From: Parasedimentitalea huanghaiensis
Lineage (GTDB): Bacteria > Pseudomonadota > Alphaproteobacteria > Rhodobacterales > Rhodobacteraceae
DNA length: 64,000 bases
Assembly: GCF_009753675.1 (NCBI RefSeq)
Contig: NZ_WQLV01000019.1
Span: 25,388 to 89,387, forward strand
Reading direction: 5' to 3'
Below the pieces are notes generated by a model that was not told where the DNA came from, did no database searches, and saw nothing but the letters and a program-made list of their open reading frames with translations. Shown one piece after another: positions 26,723 through 36,166 of the stretch (position 1 is its first letter; the number at the start of each line of letters is the position of its first letter). Position numbers and translations under genes: made by a program.

Positions 26723-27324
26723 GCTGGGGGGCTTCGTTCAACTGAGGGACGTGCCTGACCTTGGGGAGGTGCAAAGCGCCTTCCCGGGGGGGGGAGGTCA
26801 GGCGCGGCCCGGCGGTGCCGGGCTTCCAATTCTAGGCGTTTCTCTGAGGCCACAACCGGGATTCGTGCTCTGTTGGAAGCGTGGCTGGGCAGTTTCCCAC
26901 CCAGCCTCTCCCTATCGGACGTCGCTTGATTGCTGGCGCCTTGAGGAGGCAACGCAGGCAATCCGTCTCTTTTAGGGGTGAGCAGTTACAATACTTGGAT
27001 GGTTTGTTTCTGATCACCTTATGGCCCTCACAATGCTGCCCTGCGGCGTGAGCGCAATCAAGTTCGGGTGGTTTTCCTTTCCCCGAACTTGGATTGGTGT
27101 TTTTTTGGACTGGAAATTCTTGCGGTGGTCACGTTTTGGGCAGGTTGCGTTTGGTGCGAGTGTGCAGATGAATTTGGGGAGCTGGATAGTCGGGCCTTGT
27201 GATGCTGTGAAGCAGATGTCGCTGGTTCCTGATAATGTGATTAAACCTGCCTTTAACCTTGGAATGCGATCTTGTGGGCTATAGGTGTATCTGAGTCGCA
27301 TATTGTAAACCAGATGAGTGTTTC
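26723..27324. other. Intergenic region with hairpins and a protein-like antisense stretch
   Basis: 602 bp with no gene I would assign. A 9-bp inverted repeat (26753-26761 with 26795-26803) and a GCCCGGC/GCCGGGC hairpin (26807-26823) follow dnaE and may end its transcript. Between 27,014 and 27,301 both strands are open; a GTTCGGG/CCCGAAC hairpin starts at 27,063. No ribosome binding site supports either frame, so a non-coding RNA or a decayed gene is as likely as a protein. Confidence 0.4.
26807..26823 (+). terminator. GC-rich hairpin after dnaE (weak terminator)
   Basis: GCCCGGC (26807-26813) and GCCGGGC (26817-26823) form a 7-bp stem with a 3-base loop, 85 bases past the dnaE stop. The following TTCCAATTCT is only mildly T-rich. 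Confidence 0.4.
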
Positions 27325-27756
27325 ATGACCAAACTTGAGATTATGCAGAGTTGGTTTTCCCGGATTTGGGAAGATGCAGATGTGTCGGCGCTAGATGATT
27401 TACTGTCGCCTGAAGTTGGTGAAGACACGGTGTTCGACGGTGTTATTGCGCCGCGAAGTGAGCTGCCGGAGTTGGTCAAGATCATGCATAGCTTGGTTGG
27501 GCCGATGCGGTTCAGCATTTCCCGATGTCTGGAAGATGGGGATTGGTGCAGCATTGATTATGAAATGACGGCGGATGGTCTGGGTGGTGTGACGCCGGTG
27601 CGTGCGGGCGGGCTGATGATGGCGCGGATCAAGGATAACCGCATTGTTGAGATGACCACCAAGTTTGATGGTTTCGCTTTGTTTGAGCAGTTGGGGCAGT
27701 TGCCCAATGATGCCCTGATGGCTTGTTTGACAGGGCAAAAACTCCGCTGGGCCTAG
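27325..27756 (+). CDS. NTF2-like (SnoaL-type) protein
   Basis: 143 residues with the NTF2 cone-fold pattern: an N-terminal helix MQSWFSRIWEDADVSALDDLLSPEV, a central strand pair (DWCSIDYEMTADG) and a final FALFEQLGQLP helix. Such proteins are small enzymes or binding proteins with varied substrates, so function cannot be assigned. It is a single gene followed by an 8-bp hairpin (GAAGACCA/TGGTCTTC, 27794-27815). Confidence 0.65.
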   Translation: MTKLEIMQSWFSRIWEDADVSALDDLLSPEVGEDTVFDGVIAPRSELPELVKIMHSLVGPMRFSISRCLEDGDWCSIDYEMTADGLGGVTPVRAGGLMMARIKDNRIVEMTTKFDGFALFEQLGQLPNDALMACLTGQKLRWA

Positions 27757-27793
27757 TGGTGTAGGTGCTTGCGCTCCTCAAGCAAGTCTTAGT

Positions 27794-27815
27794 GAAGACC
27801 AGAATAGTGGTCTTC
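27794..27815 (+). terminator. Hairpin downstream of the NTF2-like gene
   Basis: GAAGACCA (27794-27801) pairs with TGGTCTTC (27808-27815) with a 6-base loop. The downstream sequence is only moderately T-rich. Confidence 0.4.
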
Positions 27816-27877
27816 TCGATCTGTGTTCTGTTAACGTCCGACATTTTGGTGCCTCTATAAGTTGGCAATCAATCAAC

Positions 27878-28492
27878 TTATGGAACTTTGAGCTTGGCGA
27901 CGTCTTTGACCAGCCGTAGGGCCTCTTTGCGCTCTTTCAGGAGCGACTTCATTGCTTTTTGCAACTGTTTTCTGACTTTCCCAATTGCAGTCAGAACGCC
28001 CGTAACTTGGTCGAACCAGCCAAATGCCATGCTCAGAACCAACCGGAATTTGTTGAAAACTGCCAACACAGCATCCAGAATGCCAAGTTCTTTCCACAGG
28101 TCAGTGATCAGCCCGACAATTTTCGTGAAGGTTTCGACGTACTTGCGCACGACGGTTTTCAAAAACCGAATGACCTCGTTTTTGTCGGCCTTTTTGCGGA
28201 TGGTTGCCAGAATACGCTTACCCAGTTGGATGATATCTTTTAGCAATTTTTCAATTGGTGACAGAAAGTTCAAGATGGCGCGGATCGTATCGGTAAGCTG
28301 GCTAATGACCTTTTTGCCAACTGTTTGGGCTAGATCTTTAGCTGCCGAAAGTACGTTTTTCAAAAATTTCTGCAATGGCGTCAGGTAGGATTTTACCCGC
28401 TTCCATACCGATTTATAAAAATTGAGCACGCGTTTTTGGTGCTCGACGATTGCCTCTTCGACAAACTTTACCGGATCATTGGATGGTGCCAT
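27878..28492 (-). CDS. Lysine-rich all-helical protein of unknown function
   Basis: 204 residues; AAGGAG sits 7 bases before the ATG at 28492, so it is very probably translated. I recognise no family. The whole protein is a run of amphipathic helices with regularly spaced hydrophobic residues and many Lys (for example LSPIEKLLKDIIQLGKRI and KAMKSLLKERKEALRLVKDV). No Cys, signal peptide or long membrane helix is seen. The pattern fits a membrane-surface-associated or lipid/polyanion-binding protein, but that is inference only. Neighbours give no clue. Confidence 0.7.
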   Translation of the reverse strand: MAPSNDPVKFVEEAIVEHQKRVLNFYKSVWKRVKSYLTPLQKFLKNVLSAAKDLAQTVGKKVISQLTDTIRAILNFLSPIEKLLKDIIQLGKRILATIRKKADKNEVIRFLKTVVRKYVETFTKIVGLITDLWKELGILDAVLAVFNKFRLVLSMAFGWFDQVTGVLTAIGKVRKQLQKAMKSLLKERKEALRLVKDVAKLKVP

Positions 28493-28621
28493 GGCACATC
28501 TCCTTGAAATACTCGTACACAAAACACAGGGCTGGCGAGCCAGCGTCAGAAAACAAGTTCAGCCTGTGTCGCGGTCCGTTAGAAATCAAGGGGAATATAA
28601 ATGGGTCAAAACCCTGATTGA

Positions 28622-28816
28622 TTAATAGTGTGGTGGGCGTTCGTTGCCAAATGTGGCGCTGCCGCCTGCATCCTGATCGCGGCCAGCTTCTCGTTGCATC
28701 AACATCTGTACGCGCCGGGTCAGCGTGGCAATTTCACTTTGCTGCTTGGCCATTACATCGCTCATGTCTTCGACCGTGCGGGTCAGATGGGCGATTTGTT
28801 CTTCTAGGTCTTGCAT
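28622..28816 (-). CDS. slyX: SlyX family protein
   Basis: 64 residues. The N-terminal two thirds is a short parallel coiled coil (LEEQIAHLTRTVEDMSDVM, then QSEIATLTRRVQMLMQR), and the C-terminus ends in ERPPHY, the conserved PPHY tail of SlyX. CAGGAGA lies upstream of the ATG. Function is unknown in all bacteria. It lies divergent from hisS, about 140 bp away. Confidence 0.85.
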   Translation of the reverse strand: MQDLEEQIAHLTRTVEDMSDVMAKQQSEIATLTRRVQMLMQREAGRDQDAGGSATFGNERPPHY

Positions 28817-28955
28817 GGGGCTCTCCTGCGGATGGTAGGGCTGTCATAGGCGGGAAAGGTTGATGGGGCAACGGTCTGCCACTGCCTATACCTTGCTGTT
28901 GTTACATGCATCGGATAGACCGCGCGGCGACACCACTCCCAAAGGGACCATACCC

Positions 28956-30446
28956 ATGGCTAAGCAAAAGAAAGCCCCACGCCCCAAGGCCCAGACGCCC
29001 AAGGGGTTCCGCGATTATTTCGGCGCCGAGGTCACTCAGCGCACCGAGATGCTGCATGCGATTGCCGGGGTCTATCATCGCTATGGGTTTGAAGCGCTGG
29101 AAAGTGCCGCTGTTGAGACGGTCGAGGCGCTGGGCAAGTTCCTGCCTGACGTTGATCGTCCGAACGAGGGTGTGTTTGCCTGGCAAGAGTTTGACGAAAA
29201 AGAGAACGGCGATTGGATGGCGTTGCGCTATGACCTGACGGCGCCATTGGCACGGGTCTATGCCCAACACCGCAATGACCTGCCGACACCCTATCGCCGT
29301 TTTGCAATGGGGCCGGTGTGGCGTAATGAAAAGCCGGGACCAGGGCGCTATCGCCAGTTCTATCAGTGTGATGCGGATACTGTCGGCACCGCGTCGATGG
29401 CGGCAGATGCCGAGATCTGCATGATGCTATCGGATACGTTGGAAACCGTCGGCATACCTCGCGGCGACTATCTGGTGCGTATCAACAACCGTAAAGTTCT
29501 GAACGGTGTGCTGGAGGCCATGGGCCTAGCGGCGGATGATCCTAAGCGTGACGACGTGCTGCGGACCATCGACAAGTTCGACAAGGTGGGCGAAGCCGGT
29601 GTGCGGCAACTGTTGACCAAGGGGCGGCTGGATGCTTCGGGGGCCTATATCGACGGTGTTGGTCTGTCCGATGAACAAGCTGCACCGGTGCTGGCTTTCT
29701 TGACCTCAAAGGCGACTGATGCAGCTGGCACGCTGGATAATCTGCGGTCTGCGGTTGGCGAAAGTAAGGTGGGTGCCGAAGGCATTGCCGAGCTGGAACA
29801 GATCGGTGAATTGCTGGCTGCCGGTGGCTATGGTCCGGACCGGATTGAGATTGATCCATCCGTTGTACGTGGTCTGGGTTATTACACTGGCCCGGTCTAC
29901 GAGGCTGAGCTGACCTTTGAAATTCTAGACGACAAGGGGCGCAAGCGGCAGTTTGGGTCTGTTGCCGGCGGTGGACGCTATGACGACCTGGTCAAACGCT
30001 TCACCGGGCAAGAAGTGCCTGCCACTGGATTGTCCATTGGCGTGGATCGTCTGTTGGCGGCGCTGCGCGAGAAGGGTCGGATTACCGCCGATCCTAAGGG
30101 GCCGGTTGTGGTCACTGTGATGGATAAGAAACGCATGGCGGACTATCAGGCCATGGTGGCCGAGCTGCGCAATGCGGGCATCCGGGCCGAAGTTTATCTG
30201 GGCAACCCCAAGAACTTTGGCAACCAGCTGAAATATGCAGACAAGCGGAACTCGCCCATCGCCATTATCGAAGGTGGCGACGAGAAGGAAAAGGGCGTGG
30301 TGCAGATCAAGGACCTGATCCTTGGTGCCAAAATTGCCGAAAGTGCAACGCTGGAAGAATGGAAAGAGCGCCCCAGCCAGTTTGAAGTCCCGCGCGACCA
30401 ACTGGTTGCTAAGGTACGTGAAATTCTGGATGGGCAGGATCAGTAA
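28956..30446 (+). CDS. hisS: Histidine--tRNA ligase
   Basis: 496 residues, the long alphaproteobacterial form. Class II synthetase motifs are visible: [12 protein letters not shown] at the start, motif 2 in [20 protein letters not shown], the HisA-type sequence [13 protein letters not shown], and motif 3 near [12 protein letters not shown]; the C-terminal anticodon-binding domain covers about residues 390-490. The start at 28956 ([11 protein letters not shown]) follows AAAGGGA; upstream extension is not conserved. It overlaps hisZ by one base, forming hisS-hisZ-hisG. Confidence 0.95.
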   Translation: MAKQKKAPRPKAQTPKGFRDYFGAEVTQRTEMLHAIAGVYHRYGFEALESAAVETVEALGKFLPDVDRPNEGVFAWQEFDEKENGDWMALRYDLTAPLARVYAQHRNDLPTPYRRFAMGPVWRNEKPGPGRYRQFYQCDADTVGTASMAADAEICMMLSDTLETVGIPRGDYLVRINNRKVLNGVLEAMGLAADDPKRDDVLRTIDKFDKVGEAGVRQLLTKGRLDASGAYIDGVGLSDEQAAPVLAFLTSKATDAAGTLDNLRSAVGESKVGAEGIAELEQIGELLAAGGYGPDRIEIDPSVVRGLGYYTGPVYEAELTFEILDDKGRKRQFGSVAGGGRYDDLVKRFTGQEVPATGLSIGVDRLLAALREKGRITADPKGPVVVTVMDKKRMADYQAMVAELRNAGIRAEVYLGNPKNFGNQLKYADKRNSPIAIIEGGDEKEKGVVQIKDLILGAKIAESATLEEWKERPSQFEVPRDQLVAKVREILDGQDQ

Positions 30447-31534
30447 TGCCAAATCGTTCTGATATTCAGGCCCGCGCCGCCCGGCTGCGCGTGAGTTTTG
30501 AAGCTGCAGGGGGGCTGGTGGTTGATCCGCCCCTGTTGCAACCGGCTGGTACTTTGCTGGACCTATATGGCGAGGATATTCGTGCTCGTGCCTATGTGAC
30601 CACTGATGCGCTGCGCGGTGAGCAGATGCTGCGCCCGGATTTCACGGTCCCTGTTGTGCAGATGCATATGCGCGACGGTGCCGAACCAGCACGTTATACC
30701 TACTCGGGTGAAGTGTTCCGGCGTCAGGAATTAGATCCAGATCGGATGAATGAATATGTTCAGGTTGGGTACGAGATCTTTGATCGCGACAATCCGGCCT
30801 CGGCGGATGCCGAAGTGTTTGCGATGATTGCATTGCAGGTTCGAGGTTTGAACCTGCGGGCAGCCACCGGCGACATCGGTATATTGATGGCTGCTGTGCA
30901 GGGATTGAACACTACAGACCGACGCAAGGCCGCACTGATGCGCCATATCTGGAGACCACGCCGGTTTCGTGCCTTGCTGGACCGTTTCTCAGGTCGGGTC
31001 GAGCTGCCCGAGAGCCGCAAAAAACTATTGTCGACGGAAGGACCGTTGACAGGAACGTCGGTTGAAATCGGCAAGCGTAGCCGGGCTGAGATTGATGCGC
31101 GGGTTGAAGCCTTGCGCGAAGATGCGACAGTCGCGCCAATTTCCGAGAATGAAATGCTGGCGCTTGAGGCCCTGATGGCGGTGCGCGAAACTGTGCCCTA
31201 TGCGTTGGAGCAGCTGCGCGATATCGCTGTTGACCTGCCCGCGATCACCCCAGCGCTGGATCGACTGGAAGCCCGCGCTGCGGCCTTAGCTGCGCGCGGT
31301 GTGTCAGTTGAAAACCTTGACTTTGAAGTCTCCTTTGGCCGGACTTCGATGGAATACTACGACGGGTTTGTCTTTGGGTTTTATGCCGAGGCACGCCCTG
31401 ACTTGCCTCCTATTGCCAGTGGTGGCCGCTATGATGCGCTGACCCGACAGCTCGGGCAGGGGGCCGAAATCCCTGCTGTCGGTGGCGTGTTGCGCCCGGA
31501 TTTGATCCTGATGTTAGAGGAGGCACAGTCATGA
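30446..31534 (+). CDS. hisZ: ATP phosphoribosyltransferase regulatory subunit
   Basis: 362 residues resembling a histidyl-tRNA synthetase catalytic core without the anticodon domain (MLRPDFTVPVVQMHMRD, then VFRRQELDPDRMNEYVQVGYE and YYDGFVFGFYAEARPDL). HisZ forms a hetero-octamer with short HisG and confers histidine feedback control on the first step of histidine synthesis. The ATG overlaps the hisS stop by one base (TAATG) and the gene overlaps hisG by 4 bases. Confidence 0.92.
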   Translation: MPNRSDIQARAARLRVSFEAAGGLVVDPPLLQPAGTLLDLYGEDIRARAYVTTDALRGEQMLRPDFTVPVVQMHMRDGAEPARYTYSGEVFRRQELDPDRMNEYVQVGYEIFDRDNPASADAEVFAMIALQVRGLNLRAATGDIGILMAAVQGLNTTDRRKAALMRHIWRPRRFRALLDRFSGRVELPESRKKLLSTEGPLTGTSVEIGKRSRAEIDARVEALREDATVAPISENEMLALEALMAVRETVPYALEQLRDIAVDLPAITPALDRLEARAAALAARGVSVENLDFEVSFGRTSMEYYDGFVFGFYAEARPDLPPIASGGRYDALTRQLGQGAEIPAVGGVLRPDLILMLEEAQS

Positions 31535-32229
31535 GCCTCAAACTGGGTGTGCCGTCCAAGGGACGGCTGATGGAAAAAACTTTCAAATGGTTTGAAAAGC
31601 GCGGTGTGACCCTGTCGCGCAGCGCTTCGGACCGGGAATATGCCGGTCGGGTCGACGGCGTTGATGGTGTTGATCTGGTACTGCTGTCTGCGGGTGAAAT
31701 CCCGCGTGAATTGGCGGCGGGGCGTATTCATCTTGGTGTCACGGGAACGGATCTTGTGCACGAAAAACTGCCGCGGTGGGAACAGCAGGTCGAACAGGTC
31801 GAACCAATGGGCTTTGGACAGGCCGATCTGATCCTCGCGGTGCCGCAGTCCTGGGTGGATGTGGATACGGTGGATGATCTCGATGCGGTGGCTTCAGCGT
31901 TTCGGGCGCGGCACGGGCACCGGTTGCGGATCGCGACAAAATACCATCGATTGGTGCGGGAATTCCTCACCGACGGTGGTGTGGCTGATTACCAGTTGGT
32001 TGATAGCCAGGGGGCTACCGAAGGCACGGTCAAGAATGAGACTGCTGAAATGGTCGCGGATATCACCTCAACCGGAGAAACCCTGCGGGCCAACCACCTG
32101 AAGATCCTGAGCGACGGACCGGTGCTGAAGTCGCAGGCCACCCTGTGGCGCAGCCGGTCGGTTGTGATGACCGACAAAGAAAAGGCTGCGCTGAAGCAGA
32201 TGTTGGCGCTTTTGCGCGGCGAATCCTAA
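31531..32229 (+). CDS. hisG: ATP phosphoribosyltransferase catalytic subunit (short form)
   Basis: 232 residues, the short HisG that needs HisZ and lacks the C-terminal histidine-binding domain. It catalyses ATP plus PRPP to phosphoribosyl-ATP, the first step of histidine synthesis. Visible motifs are LGVPSKGRLME at the N-terminus and the PRPP-binding segment DSQGATEGTVKNE. The start overlaps hisZ (ATGA). A hairpin follows that is shared with the convergent DUF1489 gene. Confidence 0.94.
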   Translation: MSLKLGVPSKGRLMEKTFKWFEKRGVTLSRSASDREYAGRVDGVDGVDLVLLSAGEIPRELAAGRIHLGVTGTDLVHEKLPRWEQQVEQVEPMGFGQADLILAVPQSWVDVDTVDDLDAVASAFRARHGHRLRIATKYHRLVREFLTDGGVADYQLVDSQGATEGTVKNETAEMVADITSTGETLRANHLKILSDGPVLKSQATLWRSRSVVMTDKEKAALKQMLALLRGES

Positions 32230-32241
32230 GGTTAGATTTAA

Positions 32242-32277
32242 TGGCGTTGCCGGAGGTTTCCCGGTTCGGTAACGCCA
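32242..32277. terminator. Hairpin between convergent hisG and the DUF1489 gene
   Basis: TGGCGTTGCCG (32242-32252) pairs with CGGTAACGCCA (32267-32277), with 10 Watson-Crick pairs and one G-T pair. It has no strong T run, and lies 13 bases after the hisG stop. Confidence 0.5.
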
Positions 32278-32281
32278 CTCT

Positions 32282-32713
32282 CTATAGCACACCAATTTCA
32301 GCTAACGCCTGGTTCAATTCGGGCGGTAGGCTATCCTCGGCGCTGGCCCCTTCACGCAAGTCAGGGGGGCTGTCCTCTGGTTTGAGGTAGCGCCAGCCTT
32401 GAAAGGGGCGGCGCAGGGCGCTTTGGGTGCGGTGAATTTCTGGGTCCAGCACAAAGGCGCAGCGCCGAATGCCGTCTTCACCAATCACCTCATCAAATCG
32501 CAGGATACGCTGACGGCACTGAATGGCGCCTTTGATCACCCAATAAATGGACCCACCTGCGACGATTTCAACCTCGCGCTTGGGCCACATGCGGGTAACA
32601 TGACGTGGCAAATCATCCGGGGATTGCGCGCGCCGCATTTCCTGCCACGCGGTCAAAGTTTCTACACTTTCTGACCCGACCGAAAGCTTGATTAGATTGA
32701 TAGTGTTATCCAC
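32282..32713 (-). CDS. DUF1489 family protein
   Basis: 143 residues with the DUF1489 features: HLIKL-like NLIKLSVGSESVETLTAWQ at the N-terminus, RMWPKREVEIVAGGSIYWVIKG in the centre and PFQGWRYLKPEDSPPDL near the C-terminus. The family is nearly universal in alphaproteobacteria and uncharacterised. It begins with GTG; the nearby ATG is out of frame. It lies convergent with hisG. Confidence 0.85.
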   Translation of the reverse strand: MDNTINLIKLSVGSESVETLTAWQEMRRAQSPDDLPRHVTRMWPKREVEIVAGGSIYWVIKGAIQCRQRILRFDEVIGEDGIRRCAFVLDPEIHRTQSALRRPFQGWRYLKPEDSPPDLREGASAEDSLPPELNQALAEIGVL

Positions 32714-32889
32714 AGGTCATCCCCAGAGTCGTCCCCAAATCGTCCGTATATTGTAGTCACTCCCTTGGGGGAAACAAGGTATTGTGGTACACTCCTCAGG
32801 AAAATGCGCCGCAGTCGTCGATTCCAAGTTGAGACATGGGCCTTGCCTGTGTATCGAGATCGTTCCTCAAGCCTAAAGGGATTCGCTAA

Positions 32890-35175
32890 ATGAGCCGCTT
32901 TGCTGCCCCCATCGCCGCACAAATCTGGGATATGAAATACCGTTTCAAAGAAGCAGACGGTACGCCCATTGATACCACAGTTGAAGACAGCTGGCGGCGG
33001 ATCGCCCGCGACCTGGCTAAGGTGGAAAAAGACCCAGCGGCTTGGGAAAATACGTTTTATGCGGCGCTGGATGATTTCAAATATCTACCAGCTGGGCGGA
33101 TCACTGCCGGTGCCGGTACTGCGCGTCAAGTGACCCTGTTCAATTGCTTTGTCATGGGTACCGTACCGGACAGCATGTCGGGCATCTTTGAAATGTTGAA
33201 AGAAGCGGCGCTGACCATGCAGCAGGGCGGCGGGATCGGTTACGATTTCTCAACCATTCGACCCCGTGGCGCGGATGTCAAAGGTGTCGCGGCTGATGCC
33301 TCGGGTCCGCTGTCATTTATGGATGTCTGGGATGCAATGTGCCGCACCATTATGTCGGCGGGCTCACGCCGGGGCGCGATGATGGCGACCATGCGCTGCG
33401 ATCACCCGGATATCGAAGATTTCATCACTGCCAAGTCTGACTCGGCCCGCCTGCGTATGTTCAACATGTCGGTGCTGATTACTGATGATTTCATGGATGC
33501 AGTCAAGGCAGATGGCTCGTTTGAGCTGCAGTTTGGCGGTAAAGTCTATCAAACCGTTCAGGCGCGTGATCTGTGGAACAAGATCATGCAGGCAACCTAT
33601 GACTATGCCGAGCCGGGTGTGATCTTTATTGATCGTATCAACAAGGCCAACAACCTGTCTTATGTTGAAAAGATTGCCGCCACCAATCCCTGTGGTGAGC
33701 AGCCACTGCCACCTTATGGTGCTTGCCTGCTGGGCTCGATTAATATGGCCCGCCTTGTGGCCAATCCGTTTGAGACAAATGCTGCGATGGACGAAGTCGC
33801 CATGCAAGAGCTGGTCACCACCGCCGTGCGGATGATGGACAACGTGGTGGATGCGTCAAAGTTTCCACTACCCGAACAGCAGGCCGAGGCCCTGGCCAAG
33901 CGCCGGATTGGGCTGGGTGTGACTGGTCTGGCTGATGCATTGCTGATGCTGGGCCTACGCTATGGATCAGACGAAGCGGCGCGTCAGACGGAAACTTGGT
34001 TCAAAGCAATCGCCCGCGCCGCCTATCTGGCGTCAGTGGACTTGGCCAAAGAAAAAGGTCCGTTCCCACTGTTTGATGCCGAGGCCTATCTGGCGTCGGG
34101 CAATATGATGAACATGGACGACGATGTACGTGACGCCATTCGCGAACATGGCATCCGCAACGCACTGCTGACCTCGATTGCCCCCACCGGCACAATTTCA
34201 CTGTACGCAGGCAACGTATCCTCGGGCATCGAGCCTGTGTTTGCCTATGCCTATACCCGCAAGGTTCTGCAAAAAGACGGCAGCCGTACGGAAGAGGAAG
34301 TGGTGGATTACGCGGTGCAGATGTACCGTGAGAAATACGGCGCAGACGCCAAATTGCCAGGCTATTTTGTTAACGCCCAGACGCTGGCCCCTGCAGATCA
34401 CGTCAAGATGCAGGCTGCGGCTCAGAAATGGATCGACAGTTCGATTTCTAAAACCATCAACTGCCCCGAAGACATCAGCTTTGATGAATTCAAAGAGGTC
34501 TACATGCAGGCCTGGGATCAGGGCTGTAAGGGCTGTACCACCTATCGTCCAAATGATGTGACGGGGTCGGTTCTGACCGTTTCGGAAAGCTCCGAAAAAG
34601 CCCCAGGTGAAACTGCCGATGCGCCACATGAAAGTGACAGCGCCGAGGTCGTTTATATGTCCGAACCTCTGGACCGTCCGCAAAGCCTGGAGGGGCATAC
34701 CTACAAGCTGAAATGGCCGGATTCCGAGCACGCAATTTACCTGACCATTAACGATATTCTGTTGAATGGGCATCGTCGCCCGTTTGAGGTCTTCATCAAC
34801 TCCAAAAACATGGAGCACTATGCCTGGACACTGGCGTTAACCCGAATGATTTCGGCTGTGTTCCGTCGCGGTGGCGATGTGTCCTTTGTGGTCGAAGAGC
34901 TGAAAGCGGTGTTTGATCCGCGCGGTGGCGCCTGGGTTCAGGGCAAATACATTCCGTCGATCCTGGCGGCCATTGGTGGCGTGATTGAGACCCATATGAT
35001 CAACACTGGCTTTATCGAAGGGGAAGGTATGGGGCTAAAAGCCGATCCTACCGCCGAGGTGGTCAACCTGGGTGCACCGCGTGGCAAAGCCTGCCCTAGC
35101 TGTGGCCAGTTTGACATGCAAATGGTCGAAGGCTGTATGACCTGTCGAAGCTGTGGCCATTCCAAATGTGGCTAG
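32890..35175 (+). CDS. nrdJ: Adenosylcobalamin-dependent ribonucleoside-diphosphate reductase (class II)
   Basis: 761 residues. The ten-stranded barrel contains LFNCFVMGTVPDSMSGIF (first active-site Cys), QQGGGIGYDFSTIRPRG, NPCGEQPLPPYGACLLGSIN (radical-bearing Cys region) and the substrate phosphate loop SIAPTGTIS. The C-terminus is Cys-rich (CPSCGQ, CMTCRSCGH), as in other NrdJ proteins, and delivers reducing equivalents. It makes deoxynucleotides with or without oxygen using vitamin B12. AAGGGA precedes the ATG. No cobalamin riboswitch was recognisable upstream. Confidence 0.95.
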   Translation: MSRFAAPIAAQIWDMKYRFKEADGTPIDTTVEDSWRRIARDLAKVEKDPAAWENTFYAALDDFKYLPAGRITAGAGTARQVTLFNCFVMGTVPDSMSGIFEMLKEAALTMQQGGGIGYDFSTIRPRGADVKGVAADASGPLSFMDVWDAMCRTIMSAGSRRGAMMATMRCDHPDIEDFITAKSDSARLRMFNMSVLITDDFMDAVKADGSFELQFGGKVYQTVQARDLWNKIMQATYDYAEPGVIFIDRINKANNLSYVEKIAATNPCGEQPLPPYGACLLGSINMARLVANPFETNAAMDEVAMQELVTTAVRMMDNVVDASKFPLPEQQAEALAKRRIGLGVTGLADALLMLGLRYGSDEAARQTETWFKAIARAAYLASVDLAKEKGPFPLFDAEAYLASGNMMNMDDDVRDAIREHGIRNALLTSIAPTGTISLYAGNVSSGIEPVFAYAYTRKVLQKDGSRTEEEVVDYAVQMYREKYGADAKLPGYFVNAQTLAPADHVKMQAAAQKWIDSSISKTINCPEDISFDEFKEVYMQAWDQGCKGCTTYRPNDVTGSVLTVSESSEKAPGETADAPHESDSAEVVYMSEPLDRPQSLEGHTYKLKWPDSEHAIYLTINDILLNGHRRPFEVFINSKNMEHYAWTLALTRMISAVFRRGGDVSFVVEELKAVFDPRGGAWVQGKYIPSILAAIGGVIETHMINTGFIEGEGMGLKADPTAEVVNLGAPRGKACPSCGQFDMQMVEGCMTCRSCGHSKCG

Positions 35176-35266
35176 TTTCGCGCTAACCGGTACACTGTTA
35201 AACCATGCATATATTGTCCAAATGGGTGAGTTAAGCCAGTTTTTACCGGCATAAAACGCCCAAAAT

Positions 35267-35299
35267 TTCGCGAACCCTTGTTTTACTGGGGTTCGCGAA
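35267..35299. repeat. Perfect inverted repeat with TTCGCGAA cores
   Basis: TTCGCGAACCC (35267-35277) is the exact complement of 35289-35299, with an 11-base spacer. Each arm contains the palindrome TTCGCGAA, and a further related TCGCGAAAC starts at 35302. It lies about 90 bases after nrdJ and 215 bases before the small gene at 35514. It could be a transcription stop or an operator array. Confidence 0.6.
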
Positions 35300-35513
35300 C
35301 ATCGCGAAACAGTGTTTTGCGAGAGCGCATTACCCTTAGTGCCAATCCTGCTGACCTTGACTGAATTTTGGTTTCGATCAATCTTTCTGCATGGATTCGA
35401 ATAAGCTCATATCAATCATAGACGCCGTTTCTACTCGCTGAACGACCAGCTCAGCTGGTTGGTAATCCAATATCTGGATGCGTAGCATTCGAACCCACTT
35501 CGGGAGAACCAGA

Positions 35514-35780
35514 ATGACATCAGTAAACAATACAGATGTCGAAGTAGACAATGAGCAGTTTCTGAAGCTCTGTGATCGCTTATCTGCCTACTTGCTCGAA
35601 ACACGAAAACGAAATCTGGCGCGTGCTCTTATGGGAGATGATGAATTTTCTAACGGTATGGTTGGAGAAGACTTTACTAGCTTTGAACAGGATCTTACCC
35701 GTGGACTGCAACTGACGCCTTATGATCAGTTGCGAATTCAGTCACGTGTTCGGAACATCCTAAGACCGTCAAATTCTTGA
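35514..35780 (+). CDS. Small hypothetical acidic protein
   Basis: 88 residues with the ATG at 35514 placed 8 bases after GGGAG. No family recognised. The sequence is hydrophilic and helical (NEQFLKLCDRLSAYLLETRK, then YDQLRIQSRVRNIL), with no membrane segment or metal motif. The stop codon lies within a small hairpin (TTCTTGA/TCAAGAA). It marks the last gene with a normal intergenic setting before the island. Confidence 0.6.
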   Translation: MTSVNNTDVEVDNEQFLKLCDRLSAYLLETRKRNLARALMGDDEFSNGMVGEDFTSFEQDLTRGLQLTPYDQLRIQSRVRNILRPSNS

Positions 35781-36166
35781 TCCGTTTGTCAAGAAAGGTG
35801 GGCCACCAACTTTCGTAGATAAACTTTGACCAATCAAGTTTCTTAGCGACCAGAACTCTTTCATGGCGAATAGTCCAGAACACCCTGTTCATCGTGTTGC
35901 CCTATCATCCACCTTGTAGCTGGCAGAAATGGGTCATTGTCGGCCCAAGGCCGAGTGTTCGTTTCGACCGTCTGGTGCTCGACGCGGCACTTCAGTACAA
36001 AGGTTCGCTATGAGCTTGGGAGCTGCCATTACACGCATTCTATATCAAAGGCAGGAGTGCGCAGAAAACGGGATGCAAAATTTGATCAGCTTCCGTTAGG
36101 CCAAATCTCAGATATCCGTAGCGAAGGTCTCTTTTAGATCGGGCGAAACATTCACACGCTTCGTCT
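35781..36166. other. Intergenic region at the start of the accessory island
   Basis: 386 bp with only short frames lacking ribosome binding sites. Composition and gene density change from here on. No tRNA gene, attachment site or transposon end was recognised. Confidence 0.4.

Noticed and set aside
32714..32889. Cobalamin riboswitch upstream of nrdJ
   Set aside because: Only 176 bases are available and no B12-box-like sequence was seen.
34198..34818. 206-codon minus-strand frame within nrdJ
   Set aside because: Antisense shadow of conserved nrdJ sequence.
35484..35500. TTCGAACCCAC resembling a tRNA T-arm
   Set aside because: The flanking bases do not form a T stem or acceptor stem, so there is no tRNA or attachment site call.
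35937..36137. 66-codon plus-strand frame at the island border
   Set aside because: No ribosome binding site; looks like decayed DNA.
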